A stretch of 64,000 bases of DNA from DATEKX01 sp963726785 (lineage in GTDB: Bacteria; Acidobacteriota; Blastocatellia; UBA7656), in NCBI GenBank assembly GCA_963726785.1, contig CAVSDJ010000009.1:930001-994000 (forward strand). The letters run 5' to 3'. Below the pieces are notes generated by a model. The model was given only the letters and a program-made list of their open reading frames with translations, had not been told where the DNA came from and did not search any database. Below, piece after piece: positions 11,601 through 19,528 of this stretch (position 1 is its first letter; the number at the start of each line of letters is the position of its first letter). A program made the translations under genes and the position numbers.

Positions 11601-14600
11601 AGGTAAAGAGCGGAGAGTTGAGACGATACCTGAGAGAGAGGCTGCCGGACTACATGGTGCCGAGTTGGATAGTGGAGCTATCGGAGATGCCGCTGACGGT
11701 GAACGGGAAGGTGGATCGCAAGGCGCTGCCAGTGCCGGTAGCAGTAGAGATGACAGAGGAGGGCGAAGAGGAGCGGACGGCAATTGAGGAGATTGTAGCA
11801 GGGATATTTGCCGAGGTGTTAAGGCGAGAGAAAGTTGGAGTAGAAGAGAACTTCTTCGAGCTAGGCGGCCACTCGCTGCTGGCGACGCAGGTGGTGTCGC
11901 GGGTGAGAGAAGCATTACAGGTGGAGTTGCCTTTGAGGGCATTGTTCGAGGCACCGACGGTGGAAGGATTGGCCAGAGCGGTCGAGCGAGAACGGGGCGA
12001 GGGCGGGCGGCTTGATGCGCCAGCGATAGAGGCAGTCAGCAGAGAACGAGAGCTTGAGTTGTCATACGCGCAGCAGAGGCTGTGGTTCATACAGCAACTT
12101 GAGCCAGAGAGCGCGGCTTACAATATCCCGCTGTCGGTGAGGCTGCGGGGCGAGATGAATCAGAGTGCGTTGAGGCAGAGCCTCGAAGAGATAGCGCGAC
12201 GCCACGAGGTGCTGAGGACGAGATTTAAGTTGCGAAATGGACATCCAGTGCAGGTCATTGACGAGGCGAGTGAGATTGCGATGCCGGTCAGTGACATCAG
12301 CCACCTTAAGGCAAGTGATGCGGAGCAGCGAGCAGGAGAGATAGCACAAGAGGAAGCCGTTAGGTCGTTTGATCTTGAGCGAGGACCGGTGTGGAGAGCC
12401 AGGCTCGTCAGATTGAGTAATGACGAACACCTGCTTGTGATAAACCAGCATCACGTAGCGAGCGACGGATGGTCGCTGGGAGTGATGGTCAACGAGTTCA
12501 CCTCGCTTTATGAGAGCTATGGTGAAGGGAAGCAGTCCCGGCTTGCAGAGCTTGAAGTGCAGTATGCGGACTTCGCCGTGTGGCAGAGAGAGTGGCTTCA
12601 AGGCCCTGTGCTGGAAGAACAGATCGAATACTGGAAGAGGCAGTTGGCAGAAGTGGCGGTGCTAGAGCTGCCGACCGATCACACGAGGCCAGCATACCGA
12701 TCACACCGAAGCGGCGAGTTGGGGTTGGCGCTCTCACAGGAGCTGACGAGGGATTTGAAGGCGCTGAGCCGCCGCGAAGGAGTGACTCTATTTATGACGA
12801 TGCTTGCGGCCTTGCAGACGCTGATGAGTCGATACAGCGGACAGCAGGACGTGGCAATCGGGACGGCCATCGCGGGGAGGAATCACGCAGAGATCGAAGG
12901 GCTGATCGGGTTCTTCGTCAACACTTTGGTGTTGAGGACGGACCTGAGTTCGAATCCAAGCGTGGGAGAGTTGCTAGCCAGCGTGAGACAGACGACGCTG
13001 GATGCCTATGAGCATCAGGACGTGCCGTTCGAGAGGCTGGTCGAGCAGATGCAGCCGGAGCGAAGCCTGAGCCGGGAGCCGATGTTTCAGGTGATGCTGA
13101 TCCACCAGAATGCGGCTATAGACAGAGGCGGGCTATCGAATCTGCGGATGAAAAGCGAGGCGGTGTCAAACGAGACGGCCAAGTTCGACCTGACGCTTGC
13201 GATCAGGGAGGAAGAGGGGGGGCTTATTTGCGCGATAGAGTACGCCGCAGAGCTGTACGAAGGCGTGAGGATGCATCGGATGAAGGAGCACCTGAGGCGG
13301 CTGCTGGAAGGTATGGTCGGTGACAGGCAGCGACGCGCGAAGGAACTGCCGTTGCTGAGCGAGGCAGAGCGCCATCAATTGGAGATGGAGTGGAACAAAG
13401 CATCGTTAGAACGCGAAGGAGGAGAGAGTATACAAAAACTGTTCGAGCAACAAGCAGAGGAGGCGTCGGAAGCGATAGCGGTGGTCTACGAAGAGCAGAG
13501 GGTGAGCTACGGGGAACTGAACCGGCGTGCGAACCAACTGGCGCACCACCTGCGGACAAGAGGAGTGGGGCCGGAAGTCAGAGTCGGCGTCTGCGTGAGA
13601 CGAGGAGTGAAGATGGTCATCGCGCTGCTTGGCGTGCTCAAGGCCGGAGGCGCGTACGTGCCACTGGATCCTGCATACCCCGAGCAGCGGCTCGACTACA
13701 TGATGGAGGACGCGGGGGTTGAGCCAGTGATAACAGAGGAGGGATTGCAGGAAGCTGTGAGAGGCTATGGCGGGAAGGTAGTGATGATCGACAGGGACTG
13801 GGAGTTGATCTGTGAGCAGAGCGTCGATAATCCGGCACCGGTGACAGAGGGGGATAACCTAGCGTATCTGATCTACACGTCTGGTTCTACAGGCAAGCCG
13901 AAAGGCGTCAGCGTCGTGCACAAAGGCGTAGTGCGACTTGTGAATCATACGAACTATGTTGAATTGTCTGAAAGCGAAGTGATCTTGCAACTGGCTCCGA
14001 TTTCCTTTGATGCTTCAACTTTTGAAATATGGGGCAGCCTTTTAAACGGAGGTCAGTTGGTTCTGATGCCTTCCTATACTCCGACTCTTGAGGAGATAGC
14101 TGCAGCCGTTCGCGAATACAGTATCACGACTTTATGGCTGACCTCTGCGCTGTTTCATCAGATGGTTGATCTTCACCTTGATAGCCTGAGCGGAGTCAGG
14201 CAACTGCTTGCCGGAGGTGACGTGCTCGATGCGCGCCACGTTGAAAAAGTCATTGAGCAACTGGGCGAGCGCAAACTTATCAACGGGTATGGGCCGACAG
14301 AAAATACTACATTCACTTGTTGTTATTGCATGAAGGCCGACTCCAGGATTTCTCAGTCCGTGCCCATAGGTGAACCCATAGCAAATACGCAGGTACGCAT
14401 ACTTGATCGTAATCCGCACACTGTTCCAGTTGGGGTTTTCGATGATATTTATACCGGCGGCGACGGACTTGCCAGAGGCTACCTCAATCGTGCCGATCTG
14501 ACTGCGGAAAAGTTCTTGCCCGACCCGTTTGGACAGCCCGGCAGCAGGCTCTACAGCACAGGCGACATCGGTCGGTATCGAGCAGATGGGAATATAGAGT

Positions 14601-17600
14601 TTCTGGGACGGCGCGATGAGCAAGTGAAGGTGAGAGGGTACAGGATAGAGCTTGGAGAGATCGAGGCGGCGCTAATGAGGCAGGAAGGAGTGGAGAAGAG
14701 TGTAGTGGTGGTGAGAAAGGAAGAAGGAGAAGTAGAAAAGCGGATAGTGGCGTATGTAGTAGGGAGAGGTGAAGGGAAGATAGAGAGCAGAGAGTTGAGA
14801 GAGTACCTGAGAGAGAGGCTGCCGGAGTACATGATACCGTCAGCGTTTGTGTTTATTGAGAATCTCCCCCTGACGGTGAACGGGAAGGTGGATCGCAAGG
14901 CGCTGCCAGTGCCGATAGCAGTAGAGATGACAGAGGAGGGCGAAGAGGAACGGACGGCAATCGAGGAGATCATAGCAGGGATATTCGAAGAGGTGTTAAG
15001 GCGAGAGAAAGTCGGAGTGGAGGAGAATTTCTTCGAGCTAGGGGGGCACTCGCTGCTGGCGACGCAGGTGGTGTCGCGGGTGAGAGAAGCGTTACAGGTG
15101 GAATTGCCTTTGAGGGCATTGTTCGAAGCACCGACGGTGGAAGGATTGGCCAAAGCGGTTGAGGGAGAACGGGACGAGGGCAGGCGGCTTGATGCGCCAG
15201 CGATAGAAGCAGTCAGCAGAGATGGCGAGTTGGAGCTGTCATACGCACAGCAGAGGCTGTGGTTTATACAGGAGTTGGAGCCGGAGAGCGCGGCCTACAA
15301 CATCCCGATGGGGGTGAGGCTGCGAGGCGAGATGAATGAGACGGCGCTGAGGCAGAGCCTCGAAGAGATAGGGCGACGCCACGAGGTGCTGAGGACGAGG
15401 TTCGAGACGAGAGAAGGGCGGCCCGTGCAGGTCATCGATGAGGCGAGTGAGATTGCGATGCCAGTCAGTGACGTCAGCCATCTTGAGACAGATGATGCGG
15501 AGCAGCGAGCAGGAGAGATAGCACAAGAGGAAGCCGTTAGGTCGTTTGATCTGGAGAGAGGACCGGTGTGGAGAGCCAGGCTCGTCAGATTGAGTAATGA
15601 CGAACACCTGCTTGTGATAAACCAGCATCACGTAGCGAGCGACGGATGGTCGCTGGGAGTGATGGTCAGTGAGTTCACCGCGCTTTATGAGAGCTATTGT
15701 GAAGGGAAGCAGTCCCGGCTTTCAGAGCTAGAGGTGCAGTATGCGGACTTCGCCGTGTGGCAAAGGGAGTGGCTGACGGGCGAGGTGCTGCAACAGCAGA
15801 TGGATTACTGGAAGCATCAGCTTGCTCAACTGCCCCTGCTAGAACTGCCGACGGATCATCCCCGTCCCGCTCATCGATCTCATCACGGGGCTGAGGTCAG
15901 CTTCATGCTATCTGCTGAGTTGACCCATCAGTTGAAGGCGCTGAGCCGTCGAGAAGGCGTCACCCTGTTTATGACCCTGCTCGCCGCTTTCCAGTCGCTG
16001 CTTTCTCGCTACTCCGCTCAACACGATGTCGCGATAGGCACGGCCATCGCCGGGCGCAATCATTCGGGCATAGAATCACTGATCGGGTTCTTCGTCAACA
16101 CGCTTGTGCTGAGAACGGACCTGTCAGCAAACCCCACCGTAGAACGACTGCTGGCCGACGTGAGGCAGACTACGCTTGAAGCCTACTCGAACCAGGAGGT
16201 GCCGTTCGAGAAGGTGGTCGAGCAGATGCAGCCGGAGCGGAGCCTGAGCCGGGAGCCGATGTTTCAGGTGATGCTGATCCATCAGCAGGGAGCCAGAGCC
16301 GCCGCCGCAGGTAGTGGAGGAGGGCTGACGAACCTGCGAATGAGAAGCGAGGCGGTGTCTACGAGGACGGCGAAGTTCGACCTGACGCTGTCAGTGGGCG
16401 AGCAGGAGGGGGTACTGGAGGGGGCGTTGGAGTACGCGACGGAGTTGTACGAGAGGCCTCGGATGAGTCGGCTGATCGGGCACTTGAGAAGGATGCTGGA
16501 AGGGATGATCGTCGACGGGCGGCGGCGGTTCAAGGAACTGCCGTTGCTGAGCGAGGCCGAGTTGCAGCAGGTCGTCTTTGAGTGGAACGATGCGCCCGTG
16601 GGCGAGACTGCCGATTGCTGCGTGCAGGCTATGTTCGAGCGCCAGGCCGAGCGAGCCGCAGAAGCGGTAGCGGTGGTCTGCGAAGAGCAGCGACTGAGCT
16701 ACGGAGAACTCAACAGCAGGGCGAACCAACTGGCGCACCACCTCCGCACGCTGGGAGTCGGCCCGGAAGTCAGAGTCGGGATCTGCCTGGACCGGGGGGT
16801 GGAGATGGTCGTCGCGCTGATGGGGGTGCTCAAGGCCGGGGGCGCATACGTGCCGCTGGACCCCTCATACCCCGAGCAGCGGCTCGACTACATGATGGGA
16901 GACGCCGAGGCGAGTGTGCTGATAACCCAGCAGCATCTGCTCAATCGTATGAGCGGATACGGCGGGAGGGTGGTGATGATCGACAGGGACTGGGGGCTGA
17001 TCAGTCAACAAAGCAGCAGCAACCCGGCCTCGGTTACCGTGGGAGAGAACCTCGCCTATCTGATCTACACGTCGGGGTCGACGGGCAGGCCCAAGGGGGT
17101 GATGATCTGCCAGAAGAACGCGGTGGCGTTCATCAACTGGGAGAAGGAGCTATACGCCGGATCGTTGATGGAAGGGGTGCTGGCCTCGACGTCGATCTGC
17201 TTCGACCTGTCGGTGTTCGAGTTGTTTGGGGTGCTGTGCGTGGGAGGGCGAGTGGTGATGGCGCAGAGCGCGGTGGAGGTCGGGGATCTGGTCGAGAGGG
17301 GGGAGGTGGTGTTGATAAACACGGTGCCGTCAGCGTGTGATGCGCTGGTGAGAGCCGGAGGGATAGGAGGATCGGTGAGGGTGGTGAATCTGGCAGGGGA
17401 GGCGCTGAGGAGGGAATTGGTGGAGCGTGTGTATGAAAGCGGGGTAGTGGAGCGAGTCTACAACCTGTACGGGCCGAGCGAGACGACGACGTATTCGACC
17501 TACAGCAGGGTGGAGCGAGGAGAGCGAACAGAGCCGAGCATAGGGAGGGCGACGTCGAGCAGCGAGGTGTATGTGCTGGATGAGTGGATGGAGGCGGTAG

Positions 17601-19528
17601 GGATAGGAGTGGTAGGAGAGGTGTGCATAGGAGGAGAGGGGCTGTCGAGAGGATACTATGGGAGAGGGGGACTGACGGCGGAGAAGTACGTGCCGACAGG
17701 GATAGGAGGAGGAGGAGAGGCAGGCAGGAGGGTGTATCGAACGGGAGACAAGGGGAGGTATGGAGAGGGAGGGGAGATAGAGTATCTAGGGCGAGCAGAT
17801 CAGCAGGTGAAGGTGAGGGGTTACAGGATCGAGCTAGGAGAGATAGAGGCGGAGGTGATGAAGGGAGGAGTGGTGAAGCAGTGTGCGGTGGTGGTCAGGG
17901 AGGATGAGGCAGGAGAGAAGCGGATAGTGGCGTATGTGGTAGGGAGAGGAGAAGGGAGAGTAGAGAGCGGAGAGGTGAGGAAATATCTGCAAGGGAGGCT
18001 GCCGGACTACATGGTGCCGAGCAGGATAGTGGAGCTGTCAGAGATGCCGCTGACGGTGAACGGGAAGGTGGATCGCAAGGCGCTGCCAGCGGCGGTAGCA
18101 GTAGAGATGACAGAGGAGGGCGAAGAGGAACGGACGGCAATCGAGGAGATCATAGCAGGGATATTCGAAGAGGTGCTGAGGGTGGAGCGGGTAGGCATCC
18201 GGGATAACTTCTTCGAACTTGGCGGCCACTCGCTGCTGGCGACGCAGGTGGTGTCGCGGGTGAGAGAAGCATTACAGGTGGAGTTGCCTTTGAGGGCATT
18301 GTTCGAAGCACCGACGGTTGCAGGGCTGTCGAAAGCGGTGGAGCGAGAGCGAAGCGAGGGAGGTCGCCTTGATGCGCCAGCGATAGAGGCAGTCAGCAGA
18401 GATGGCGAGTTGGAGTTGTCATACGCGCAGCAGAGGCTGTGGTTCATGCAGCAACTTGAGCCGGAGAGTGCGGCCTACAACATTCCGATGGGGGTGAGGC
18501 TGCGAGGCGAGATGAATGAGACGGCGCTGAGGCAGAGCCTCGAAGAGATAGCACGACGCCACGAGGTGCTGAGGACGAGGTTCGAGACGAGAGAAGGGCG
18601 GCCCGTGCAGGTCATCGATGAGGCGAGTGAGATTGCGATGCCGGTCAGTGACATCAGCCACCTTAAGGCAAGTGATGCGGAGCAGCGAACTAGAGAGATA
18701 GCCCGACAGGAAGCACAGCGGTCGTTCGATCTGGAGCGAGGACCGGTGTGGAGAGCCAGGCTCGTCAGATTGAGTAATGACGAACACCTGCTGGTGATAA
18801 ACCAGCATCACGTAGCGAGCGACGGATGGTCGCTGGGAGTGATGGTCAACGAGTTCACCTCGCTTTATGAGAGCTATCGTGAAGGGAAGCAGTCCCGGCT
18901 TGCAGAGCTTGAAGTGCAGTATGCGGACTTCGCCGTGTGGCAAAGAAACTGGCTGACGGGCGAGGTGCTGCAACAGCAGATGGATTACTGGAAACATCAG
19001 CTTGCTCAACTGCCCCTGCTAGAACTACCAACGGATCGCGCGCGGTCAATGGGAAACAACCGCCAGGCCCTAAGGCAAGGGTTCACTCTTCCAGATGACC
19101 TCGTTCAGAAACTGAGCGCGCTGAGCCGCCGCGAGGGAGTGACGCTGTTCATGACGATGCTGGCCGGGTTTGAACTGCTCCTGGCTCGCTACACGGGACA
19201 AACGGATGTAGCCGTCGGAACCCCGATTGCGGGCCGCAACCGTGCGGAGACCGAAGGGCTTATCGGGTTCTTTGTCAACTCGCTTGTGTTGCGCACGGAC
19301 TTATCCGGCAATCCGACATTGCCGGAGTTGTTGCACCGAATACGTAGGACTGCGCTGGAAGCTTATGCGCATCAAGATTTGCCTTTTGAAAAGCTAGTCG
19401 AAGAGTTGCAGCCAGATCGTAACCTTAGCCGTCATCCCTTCTTTGAGATTCTGTTCAACTACGTCAATATATCTTCATCCACTGCCGAGCTACCTAACCT
19501 CACACTTGACCGGCTAGCTACGACTTAA
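4376..19528 (+). CDS. NRPS core: A(Leu)-T-C-A(Ala)-T-C-A-T-C-A(Val)-T-C-A(Ala)-T-C(partial)
   Basis: A 5050-residue open frame that continues the A domain broken at about 4375, so its ATG at 4376 is not a real start. Domains in order: rest of A1, T1 (Ser about residue 379), then four complete C-A-T modules with phosphopantetheine serines near residues 1439, 2500, 3559 and 4619, and most of a sixth C domain. C domains 2 to 6 have HHVASDG. Pocket codes read Leu (DAWFLGNVVK), Ala (DLFNNALTYK), unassigned (DAKCFGFANK), Val (DAFWLGGTFK) and Ala again. The frame is ended by TAA at 19526 inside the sixth C domain. The same frame resumes directly after it with AESKF-MTLYIWD, the conserved AKFDLTL region, so the stop interrupts a domain. 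No epimerisation domain is seen. Confidence 0.93.
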   Translation: MEVSHGGVLNLVWWHNEAFEVTQEDRATQLAGISFDACGWEMWPYLSAGASIHLAGEEVRLSPEELKRWVIEEGITISFMPTPVAEQAVRMEWGEQTRLRLLLTGGDELHCAPRASQGFVVVNNYGPTENSVVATSGRVEAGGSGGRKPSIGRPITNNKVYVVDENMGAVSAGVAGEICIGGASLGRGYFGSAELTAEKFRPNGMRGAVGERVYRTGDLGRWREGGELEFISRLDNQVKVRGYRIELGEIEAEVMKGGVVKQCAVVVREDGAGEKRIVAYVVGRGEGRVESGEVRKYLQGRLPDYMVPSRIVELSEMPLTVNGKVDRKALPAPTTGGESIESQQPGTAVEEIIADIFAEVLKVERIGVEENFFEQGGHSLLATQVVSRVREALQVELPLRALFEAPTVEGLARAVERERGEGGRLDAPAIEAVSRERELELSYAQQRLWFMQQLEPESAAYNIPMGVRLRGEMNETALRQSLEEIARRHEVLRTRFETREGRPVQVIDEASEIAMPVSDVSHLETDDAEQRAGEIAQEEAVRSFDLERGPVWRARLVRLSNDEHLLVINQHHVASDGWSLGVMVNEFTALYESYREGKQSRLAELEVQYADFAVWQREWLTGEVLQQQMDYWKHQLAQLPLLELPTDHPRPAHRSHHGAEVSFMLSAELTHQLKALSRREGVTLFMTLLAAFQSLLSRYSAQHDVAIGTAIAGRNHSGIETLIGFFVNTLVLRTDLSANPTVEQLLADVRQTTLDAYEHQDVPFEKLVEQLQPERSLSREPMFQVMLIHQQGARAATAGSGGGLTNLRMRSEAVSTRTAKFDLTLSVGEQEGVLEGALEYATELYEKPRMSRLIGHLRRMLEGMVGDGRRRVKELPLLSEAELQQVVFEWNDAPVGETADCCVQAMFERQAERAAEAVAVVCEEQRLSYGELNSRANQLAHHLRTQGVGPEVRVGICLDRGVEMVVALMGVLKAGGAYVPLDPAYPEQRLDYMMEDAGVEAVITEEGLQEAVRGYGGKVVMIDRDWELICEQSIDNPASVTVGENLAYLIYTSGSTGRPKGVMICQKNAVAFINWEREVYAGSLMEGVLASTSICFDLSVFELFGVLCVGGRVVMAQSAVEVGDLVERGEVVLINTVPSACDALVRAGGIGGSVRVVNLAGEALRRELVERVYESGVVERVYNLYGPSETTTYSTYSRVERGERTEPSIGRATSSSEVYVLDEWMEAVGIGVVGEVCIGGEGLSRGYYGRGGLTAEKYVPTGIGGGGEAGRRVYRTGDKGRYGEGGEIEYLGRADQQVKVRGYRIELGEIEAEVMKGGVVKQCAVVVREDEAGEKRIVAYVVGRGEGRVESGEVRKYLQGRLPDYMVPSRIVELSEMPLTVNGKVDRKALPAAVAVEMTEEGEEERTAIEEIIAGIFAEVLRREKVGVEENFFELGGHSLLATQVVSRVREALQVELPLRALFEAPTVAGLSKAVERERGEGGRLDAPAIEAVSRERELELSYAQQRLWFMQQLEPESAAYNIPMGVRLRGEMNETALRQSLEEIARRHEVLRTRFETREGRPVQVIDEASEIAIPVSDVSHLETDDAEQRAREIAQEEAVRSFDLERGPVWRARLVRLSNDEHLLVINQHHVASDGWSLGVMVSEFTSLYESYGEGKQSRLAELEVQYADFAVWQRKWLTGEVLQQQMDYWKHQLAQLPLLELPTDHPRPAHRSHHGAEVGFMLSAELTHQLKALSRREGVTLFMTLLAAFQTTLGKYASQRDVAVGTPIANRNRLQTEPLIGFFVNQLVLRTDLSANPSFRQLLRQVRQTTLEAYSNQDVPFEKLVEQLQPERDFKRGPLFEVEVVLQNTPREELRAAGVEMRVEESETTVAKFDLTLRASESKGGLEGAVVYATELYEETSMRRMAGQLRLVLEAMVRDAEEAVGEVSLLSEAERQQVVVEWNDTHGPRGGEQSVHEAFDRQAERVPEAIAIVYEEQQLSYGELSRRSNQLARYLRRLGVGPEVCVALYLNRSPEMVIALFGVLKAGGAYVPLDIASPRERLAWMLSDVSALILMTKQHWLASLPQLSVKTVCLDQDWETISGHSTEMVTSEVMPANLAYLLYTSGSTGQPKAVMIEHSSLYNYLRWCSEGLLKDSSTSLPMTTALSFDAALKQLFPPLLRGEKLRLIAEETVTQPDRLAVALSVDGEATFNCVPSLWQVFLEAASAGRVKLPAGLRRLFVGGERLSQKLVSRTMSMLPGVEIWNFYGPTEVTANASVSRISDQKTVSIGRPIANTHLYVLDDHMILAGVGTREELYIGGAGLARGYFRRAEQTADRFVPDGVSGAVGARLYRSGDEVKWRRDGEMEFVGRGDEQVKVRGYRIELGEIEAALMKQGAVVQCVVTAREDEESNQGLAAYYVTGGEGKVKSGELRRYLRERLPDYMVPSWIVELSEMPLTVNGKVDRKALPVPVAVEMTEEGEEERTAIEEIVAGIFAEVLRREKVGVEENFFELGGHSLLATQVVSRVREALQVELPLRALFEAPTVEGLARAVERERGEGGRLDAPAIEAVSRERELELSYAQQRLWFIQQLEPESAAYNIPLSVRLRGEMNQSALRQSLEEIARRHEVLRTRFKLRNGHPVQVIDEASEIAMPVSDISHLKASDAEQRAGEIAQEEAVRSFDLERGPVWRARLVRLSNDEHLLVINQHHVASDGWSLGVMVNEFTSLYESYGEGKQSRLAELEVQYADFAVWQREWLQGPVLEEQIEYWKRQLAEVAVLELPTDHTRPAYRSHRSGELGLALSQELTRDLKALSRREGVTLFMTMLAALQTLMSRYSGQQDVAIGTAIAGRNHAEIEGLIGFFVNTLVLRTDLSSNPSVGELLASVRQTTLDAYEHQDVPFERLVEQMQPERSLSREPMFQVMLIHQNAAIDRGGLSNLRMKSEAVSNETAKFDLTLAIREEEGGLICAIEYAAELYEGVRMHRMKEHLRRLLEGMVGDRQRRAKELPLLSEAERHQLEMEWNKASLEREGGESIQKLFEQQAEEASEAIAVVYEEQRVSYGELNRRANQLAHHLRTRGVGPEVRVGVCVRRGVKMVIALLGVLKAGGAYVPLDPAYPEQRLDYMMEDAGVEPVITEEGLQEAVRGYGGKVVMIDRDWELICEQSVDNPAPVTEGDNLAYLIYTSGSTGKPKGVSVVHKGVVRLVNHTNYVELSESEVILQLAPISFDASTFEIWGSLLNGGQLVLMPSYTPTLEEIAAAVREYSITTLWLTSALFHQMVDLHLDSLSGVRQLLAGGDVLDARHVEKVIEQLGERKLINGYGPTENTTFTCCYCMKADSRISQSVPIGEPIANTQVRILDRNPHTVPVGVFDDIYTGGDGLARGYLNRADLTAEKFLPDPFGQPGSRLYSTGDIGRYRADGNIEFLGRRDEQVKVRGYRIELGEIEAALMRQEGVEKSVVVVRKEEGEVEKRIVAYVVGRGEGKIESRELREYLRERLPEYMIPSAFVFIENLPLTVNGKVDRKALPVPIAVEMTEEGEEERTAIEEIIAGIFEEVLRREKVGVEENFFELGGHSLLATQVVSRVREALQVELPLRALFEAPTVEGLAKAVEGERDEGRRLDAPAIEAVSRDGELELSYAQQRLWFIQELEPESAAYNIPMGVRLRGEMNETALRQSLEEIGRRHEVLRTRFETREGRPVQVIDEASEIAMPVSDVSHLETDDAEQRAGEIAQEEAVRSFDLERGPVWRARLVRLSNDEHLLVINQHHVASDGWSLGVMVSEFTALYESYCEGKQSRLSELEVQYADFAVWQREWLTGEVLQQQMDYWKHQLAQLPLLELPTDHPRPAHRSHHGAEVSFMLSAELTHQLKALSRREGVTLFMTLLAAFQSLLSRYSAQHDVAIGTAIAGRNHSGIESLIGFFVNTLVLRTDLSANPTVERLLADVRQTTLEAYSNQEVPFEKVVEQMQPERSLSREPMFQVMLIHQQGARAAAAGSGGGLTNLRMRSEAVSTRTAKFDLTLSVGEQEGVLEGALEYATELYERPRMSRLIGHLRRMLEGMIVDGRRRFKELPLLSEAELQQVVFEWNDAPVGETADCCVQAMFERQAERAAEAVAVVCEEQRLSYGELNSRANQLAHHLRTLGVGPEVRVGICLDRGVEMVVALMGVLKAGGAYVPLDPSYPEQRLDYMMGDAEASVLITQQHLLNRMSGYGGRVVMIDRDWGLISQQSSSNPASVTVGENLAYLIYTSGSTGRPKGVMICQKNAVAFINWEKELYAGSLMEGVLASTSICFDLSVFELFGVLCVGGRVVMAQSAVEVGDLVERGEVVLINTVPSACDALVRAGGIGGSVRVVNLAGEALRRELVERVYESGVVERVYNLYGPSETTTYSTYSRVERGERTEPSIGRATSSSEVYVLDEWMEAVGIGVVGEVCIGGEGLSRGYYGRGGLTAEKYVPTGIGGGGEAGRRVYRTGDKGRYGEGGEIEYLGRADQQVKVRGYRIELGEIEAEVMKGGVVKQCAVVVREDEAGEKRIVAYVVGRGEGRVESGEVRKYLQGRLPDYMVPSRIVELSEMPLTVNGKVDRKALPAAVAVEMTEEGEEERTAIEEIIAGIFEEVLRVERVGIRDNFFELGGHSLLATQVVSRVREALQVELPLRALFEAPTVAGLSKAVERERSEGGRLDAPAIEAVSRDGELELSYAQQRLWFMQQLEPESAAYNIPMGVRLRGEMNETALRQSLEEIARRHEVLRTRFETREGRPVQVIDEASEIAMPVSDISHLKASDAEQRTREIARQEAQRSFDLERGPVWRARLVRLSNDEHLLVINQHHVASDGWSLGVMVNEFTSLYESYREGKQSRLAELEVQYADFAVWQRNWLTGEVLQQQMDYWKHQLAQLPLLELPTDRARSMGNNRQALRQGFTLPDDLVQKLSALSRREGVTLFMTMLAGFELLLARYTGQTDVAVGTPIAGRNRAETEGLIGFFVNSLVLRTDLSGNPTLPELLHRIRRTALEAYAHQDLPFEKLVEELQPDRNLSRHPFFEILFNYVNISSSTAELPNLTLDRLATT
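5690..8620 (+). repeat. Module repeat copy 1 (pairs with 15230-18160)
   Basis: Nearly the whole of module 2 recurs at an offset of exactly 9540 nt (three modules). Long blocks are identical, for example 8101-8400 against 17641-17940. The main difference is around 7341-7490, where this copy instead resembles module 4 (13670-13820). Confidence 0.88.
5690..8820 (+). other. Module 2 (C-A-T), predicted Ala; near copy of module 5
   Basis: C about 5690-7040, A about 7070-8560, T serine 8690-8692. Pocket residues D-L-F-N-N-A-L-T-Y-K match a known Ala code (microcystin-type). The A domain is very purine-rich on the coding strand. Most of the module repeats 9540 nt downstream. Confidence 0.82.
8870..12000 (+). 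other. Module 3 (C-A-T), substrate unassigned
   Basis: C about 8870-10200, A about 10250-11740, T serine 11873-11875. Pocket residues D-A-K-C-F-G-F-A-N-K fit no code I recognise. A second A domain at 41890-43410 has almost the same code (D-A-K-C-Y-G-L-A-N-K), so the same substrate is probably used twice. Confidence 0.85.
12050..15170 (+). other. Module 4 (C-A-T), predicted Val
   Basis: C about 12050-13390, A about 13430-14920, T serine 15050-15052. Pocket residues D-A-F-W-L-G-G-T-F-K match a known Val code. The pocket-bearing stretch (about 13875-14600) is more AT-rich than the flanking sequence, as if swapped in. Confidence 0.83.
15230..18160 (+). repeat. Module repeat copy 2 (pairs with 5690-8620)
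   Basis: The counterpart of the 5690-8620 block at offset 9540 nt. The boundary at the 3' end is sharp: after about 18160 this copy departs (ATATTCGAAGAGGTG against ATATTTGCCGAGGTG). Confidence 0.88.
15230..18350 (+). other. Module 5 (C-A-T), predicted Ala
   Basis: C about 15230-16570, A about 16615-18100, T serine 18230-18232. The pocket code is identical to module 2 (D-L-F-N-N-A-L-T-Y-K, Ala). The sequence matches module 2 nearly base for base at offset 9540, except around 16880-17030. Confidence 0.83.

Noticed and set aside
11307..11954. Minus-strand open frame of 215 codons, and similar ones at 21045-21653 and 56856-57488
   Set aside because: Low-complexity Pro/Ser/Ala products opposite conserved NRPS sequence; shadows of coding-strand composition.
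16582..17340. Plus-strand 252-codon open frame in another frame
   Set aside because: Arg/Gly-rich shadow inside module 5; the main frame carries the Ala A domain.
5690..18160. Long repeats as insertion sequences or a composite transposon
   Set aside because: No transposase, inverted repeats or target duplications. The repeats coincide with NRPS domain boundaries and keep the reading frame.
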